Source of the DNA: Indolivaga capnocytophagoides DSM 22835
GTDB taxonomy: Bacteria > Bacteroidota > Bacteroidia > Bacteroidales > Dysgonomonadaceae
Length of the DNA stretch: 64,000 nucleotides
Reading direction: 5' to 3'
Assembly (NCBI RefSeq): GCF_000426485.1
Contig: NZ_AUFL01000009.1
Coordinates: 1-64,000, forward strand
The notes beneath the pieces are model-generated. The model made no database searches and was not told the DNA's origin. It was given only the letters and a program-made list of their open reading frames with translations. Of this stretch, positions 61,696 through 64,000 are shown in pieces (the first letter of the stretch is position 1; each line of letters starts with the position of its first letter). The position numbers and the translations under genes were made by a program.

Positions 61696-64000
61696 TTCAC
61701 TAACAAAGGAATCCAGTTTGTTTTCTAATAGATCAGCATCTTCCTTGTCATTTTGAGAAGAAGTTGAAGATTTTAAATATATCATACTGTCAAACAATTG
61801 TTTACAAATATTCAATTGTTCTTCTGTTGGAATTATTATTGGTAGTTGACGAATATCATTTATTTGAATATTCACGGTACAATTTATAAATTCTCTATAG
61901 TATGTAAATAGAAAATTAGAATTAATTGCAGTAACAATATAAAAATTAGGACTATAGCTATATGCTGAATATAGTGACATCGAACCAACATCATTTACTG
62001 AGATGGACTTTATTTTAGCTTTCAGTAATCGAGCTTGCGGATTAAGAATATTATTCCAACAAAACCCCTCCCTAAAATAGAATTGAGGGTTTCTGACAAC
62101 AGGCATACCTTGTCCTTTTTTACCGGAGTTTGTCTTCAAAAACTGGACGTTTTCCTTAGACCATGCAATTGCAAATGGAGTTTCTAAATACCAACGATTA
62201 CCATCTTTATCTCCCTTATCATAAGGAACGTAATAATTTTTAGAAGTATCAATACCATTTTCCTTTTCATCATCTGTAAGAGTGTCTACATCAGCAATTT
62301 CATTATCTTCAATTAGTCGATATATATACCCTTGTCCAAAAATATCTCGTCCATATTTTTCTTTTAACTGGTCGAATTTAATGGCAATTTCCTCTTCGGT
62401 TCGTTGTGTCAAAAACTCAATTGGTGAAAGCCCGGCCAATTCATTATTGGATATTTTATATCTAGTCATGACCTCTACTAGCTTCTTGGGACGAGAGTTC
62501 GTGATATTGGCAGCCCATTTGGTAGACTTCCGTATAGCGATATATTTGCCATTGTTCGCAGTAGCCAATCCTTGTCCACCTTCGGTTAAGCAACCGAGTA
62601 ATGCAACATCTCCCGGTTTTAGGCTCCTTCTATACTCTTCTAGTAATGCTGCATTTTGAGTAATTTTTTTACTGGTTTCTATTTTGTCCCACCACTGGTC
62701 ATATAAGTCTTTTACTTTCTTGCCATAGCGATTGTGGATCTTTATATTATATTCTGTAGGCTTAAAAAGAACGGAGTTTTGTGTCTCACGATAAACTTTT
62801 TGAGCTATGCTAGGAAAAAATATTGGATCTTTCAGATTTTTACTTCCATCCAAGAAGTTCACTTTATGGCTTTCTGTATACGGCTTCTTGACGACTTGTA
62901 TTATGCAGGTATCTACCATCACTGAATCGAAAGGATTTGCAGTATCAAAAATATAGCGAATTGAGTTCTTTAAAATTAATTCACGCATATTTCTTTTTGT
63001 CTGTGTTGTCCAAAAAGTTTTTGGTATGATGTATGTAATTGACCCATTCTCTTTTGTAAGCCTCATGCCCTTAAAGGTAAATAGATTATATGTGTCATCT
63101 GAAAATCCAAACTCAATTTCATATGATTTCTTTTCTGCCGTAGAAATTCCCTTTGTGGAAATGTAAGGAGGATTTCCTATCACTATATCAAAACCATTTT
63201 TTACCCCAAACATCCATTCTGAATCAAAAAATGGTGAAGAAGCATTTTGGTCAAACATTTTCCATTGTTGCATTAATACAGCATTGTGACTATCTACGAC
63301 ACGCAAATTTTCTAGTGTATCTGCTATCTGACTTTGTAGTTCTTGCACACGTCTTCTATACTTATTCTTAGTTTTATTACTCTTGGCTCCAAATATACGG
63401 TGAGTTGCCTGAATCAATTTTTCTTGTAATTTTTCTAATTCAGGAGTATTGAAGAGATCCTTTGTCTTTTGTAGTCCAATCAGTGAGTTGGCTGCAACAA
63501 ATTTGGCTTCTAAATTAGGCAGTGGTCGAATACCAAAGTTGTCTTCTGGCTTAGTAGTTGGTCGTTGGTCTACAATCAATGATATGAAAAAACGCAACTT
63601 GGATACTTGAACTGCAATGCTTTGAATATCGATACCATAGATACATTTTTCTATCAAATATAATTTACGAGCATAATCTGGACTATTGATATTGTCATCA
63701 AAGCTTCGATTAATATCTGTTTGAATTTCATCTCGTTCTTCAACAGAATAATCTTTCAATGTTGAACTTATTTCCTTCATCGACTCCTGAAGAATTAATG
63801 ACTTCCAAATCTCATTTTTAGGATCTAATTGAGAGAGAATATGCACCATCTGTTGTAATACTCCTACAGGAAAGGCCCCTGATCCACAAGCTGGATCTAA
63901 CACTTTGCAGGTTTGTATTGCTTGAATTATTAATTGTTTAGTTTCATTACTCAAATTTAGATCTTCTTCGGAATATAACATTAATTTGCGATACTCTTCT
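61681..64000 (-). CDS. Large Eco57I/PglX-like adenine methylase (type IIG or BREX), N-terminus off window
   Basis: About 771 residues are visible; the frame is open to the window end, upstream of the first ATG at 63981, so the true start lies outside. SAM motif I is CKVLDPACGSGAFPVG and catalytic NPPY lies near 269, both m6A type. The body resembles Eco57I-like methylases, including BREX PglX. The C-terminal 155 residues lie after the 95-bp repeat and form the variable part, probably target recognition. Type IIG enzymes carry the nuclease in the missing N-terminal part; PglX has none. The window does not settle which it is. Confidence 0.8.
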   Translation of the reverse strand, partial: EEYRKLMLYSEEDLNLSNETKQLIIQAIQTCKVLDPACGSGAFPVGVLQQMVHILSQLDPKNEIWKSLILQESMKEISSTLKDYSVEERDEIQTDINRSFDDNINSPDYARKLYLIEKCIYGIDIQSIAVQVSKLRFFISLIVDQRPTTKPEDNFGIRPLPNLEAKFVAANSLIGLQKTKDLFNTPELEKLQEKLIQATHRIFGAKSNKTKNKYRRRVQELQSQIADTLENLRVVDSHNAVLMQQWKMFDQNASSPFFDSEWMFGVKNGFDIVIGNPPYISTKGISTAEKKSYEIEFGFSDDTYNLFTFKGMRLTKENGSITYIIPKTFWTTQTKRNMRELILKNSIRYIFDTANPFDSVMVDTCIIQVVKKPYTESHKVNFLDGSKNLKDPIFFPSIAQKVYRETQNSVLFKPTEYNIKIHNRYGKKVKDLYDQWWDKIETSKKITQNAALLEEYRRSLKPGDVALLGCLTEGGQGLATANNGKYIAIRKSTKWAANITNSRPKKLVEVMTRYKISNNELAGLSPIEFLTQRTEEEIAIKFDQLKEKYGRDIFGQGYIYRLIEDNEIADVDTLTDDEKENGIDTSKNYYVPYDKGDKDGNRWYLETPFAIAWSKENVQFLKTNSGKKGQGMPVVRNPQFYFREGFCWNNILNPQARLLKAKIKSISVNDVGSMSLYSAYSYSPNFYIVTAINSNFLFTYYREFINCTVNIQINDIRQLPIIIPTEEQLNICKQLFDSMIYLKSSTSSQNDKEDADLLENKLDSFVSELYSI
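62055..62149 (-). repeat. Inverted repeat, right copy (95 bp, inside the methylase gene)
   Basis: This copy lies inside the active gene and encodes the same residues VQFLKTNSGKKGQG to FREGFCW. Its outer end (62149) is the last base shared with the left copy; upstream of it the gene body is unique. Confidence 0.9.

Larger units (their letters stand above)
61224..62149. other. Invertible DNA segment carrying alternative methylase C-termini
   Basis: The segment of 926 bp lies between the 95-bp inverted repeats (61224-61318 and 62055-62149). The inner part holds two convergent 3' ends: the silent cassette on the plus strand (stop at 61695) and the active methylase end on the minus strand (stop at 61681), whose last codons overlap in the centre. 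Inversion joins the other C-terminus to the same N-terminal 610 visible residues, in frame, since the repeat is read in the same frame (GTC CAG TTT) in both. Structure is seen; switching is inferred. Confidence 0.85.

Noticed and set aside
1-64000. CRISPR arrays and tRNA or rRNA genes
   Set aside because: No regularly spaced short repeats, no cas-like proteins, and no cloverleaf or rRNA-like stretches were noticed in reading.

Overview
The window is AT-rich Bacteroidota DNA, most likely Bacteroidales. The signs are Mfa1/FimA-type fimbrial lipoproteins, a type IX secretion C-terminal sorting domain, promoters of the form TTG-N19/20-TAnnTTTG, an RteC-like regulator, and Bacteroidetes-type tandem integrases and mobilisation genes. 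No rRNA, tRNA or CRISPR array was seen. The species cannot be named from this sequence.

Layout. (1) 0-10.3 kb is a decayed conjugative-element remnant. An IS21-family end (1-338) truncates an acetyltransferase gene. It is followed by a DUF1896 gene, a 1935-aa methylase/helicase, an HTH protein, a frameshifted rteC, a RibD-like reductase and small hypotheticals. (2) 10.5-24 kb is an eight-gene fimbrial operon read leftward: DUF3575, DUF3868/OmpA, Mfa1, Mfa2, two accessory lipoproteins, a hypothetical, and a 1382-aa T9SS-exported protein. Upstream lie a 320-bp segment bounded by a 21-bp perfect inverted repeat and a tyrosine recombinase gene. The only consensus promoter in the segment points away from the operon, so the sequenced orientation looks OFF. 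(3) 24.5-39.2 kb carries a DoxD/DoxA protein, NifX-like proteins with a DUF134 regulator, an RND efflux operon, phospholipase A, and a thioredoxin/rhodanese/CoA-disulfide-reductase group with two paralogous MarR regulators. One palindromic operator, TTTCCA-n-GGAAA-like, sits at the same distance from the promoters of the efflux operon and of the second marR gene. (4) 39.6-48.1 kb is an ion and osmolyte block: DUF389, TrkA, TrkH, NhaA, a porin and a BCCT transporter. (5) 48.2-51.4 kb is an arsenic operon: arsR, GNAT, arsC, acr3, arsM. (6) 51.9-60.5 kb is a mobilisable element: two tandem integrases, a broken HTH gene, an Mrr-like nuclease, HTH/DUF3876/HTH genes, DUF3408, a likely oriT, MobC, a relaxase and a coiled-coil membrane protein. 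(7) 60.5-64 kb is a phase-variable methylase locus. A serine recombinase lies beside a 95-bp inverted repeat (one mismatch) that joins the 3' part of a large Eco57I/PglX-like methylase gene to a silent, oppositely oriented alternative 3' cassette.

The two strongest discoveries are two independent DNA-inversion switches. One uses a tyrosine recombinase and a promoter to control fimbriae. The other uses a serine recombinase and an exchange of coding sequence to change a DNA methylase, probably its target specificity. Both are read directly from repeat geometry; that they invert in cells is inference.
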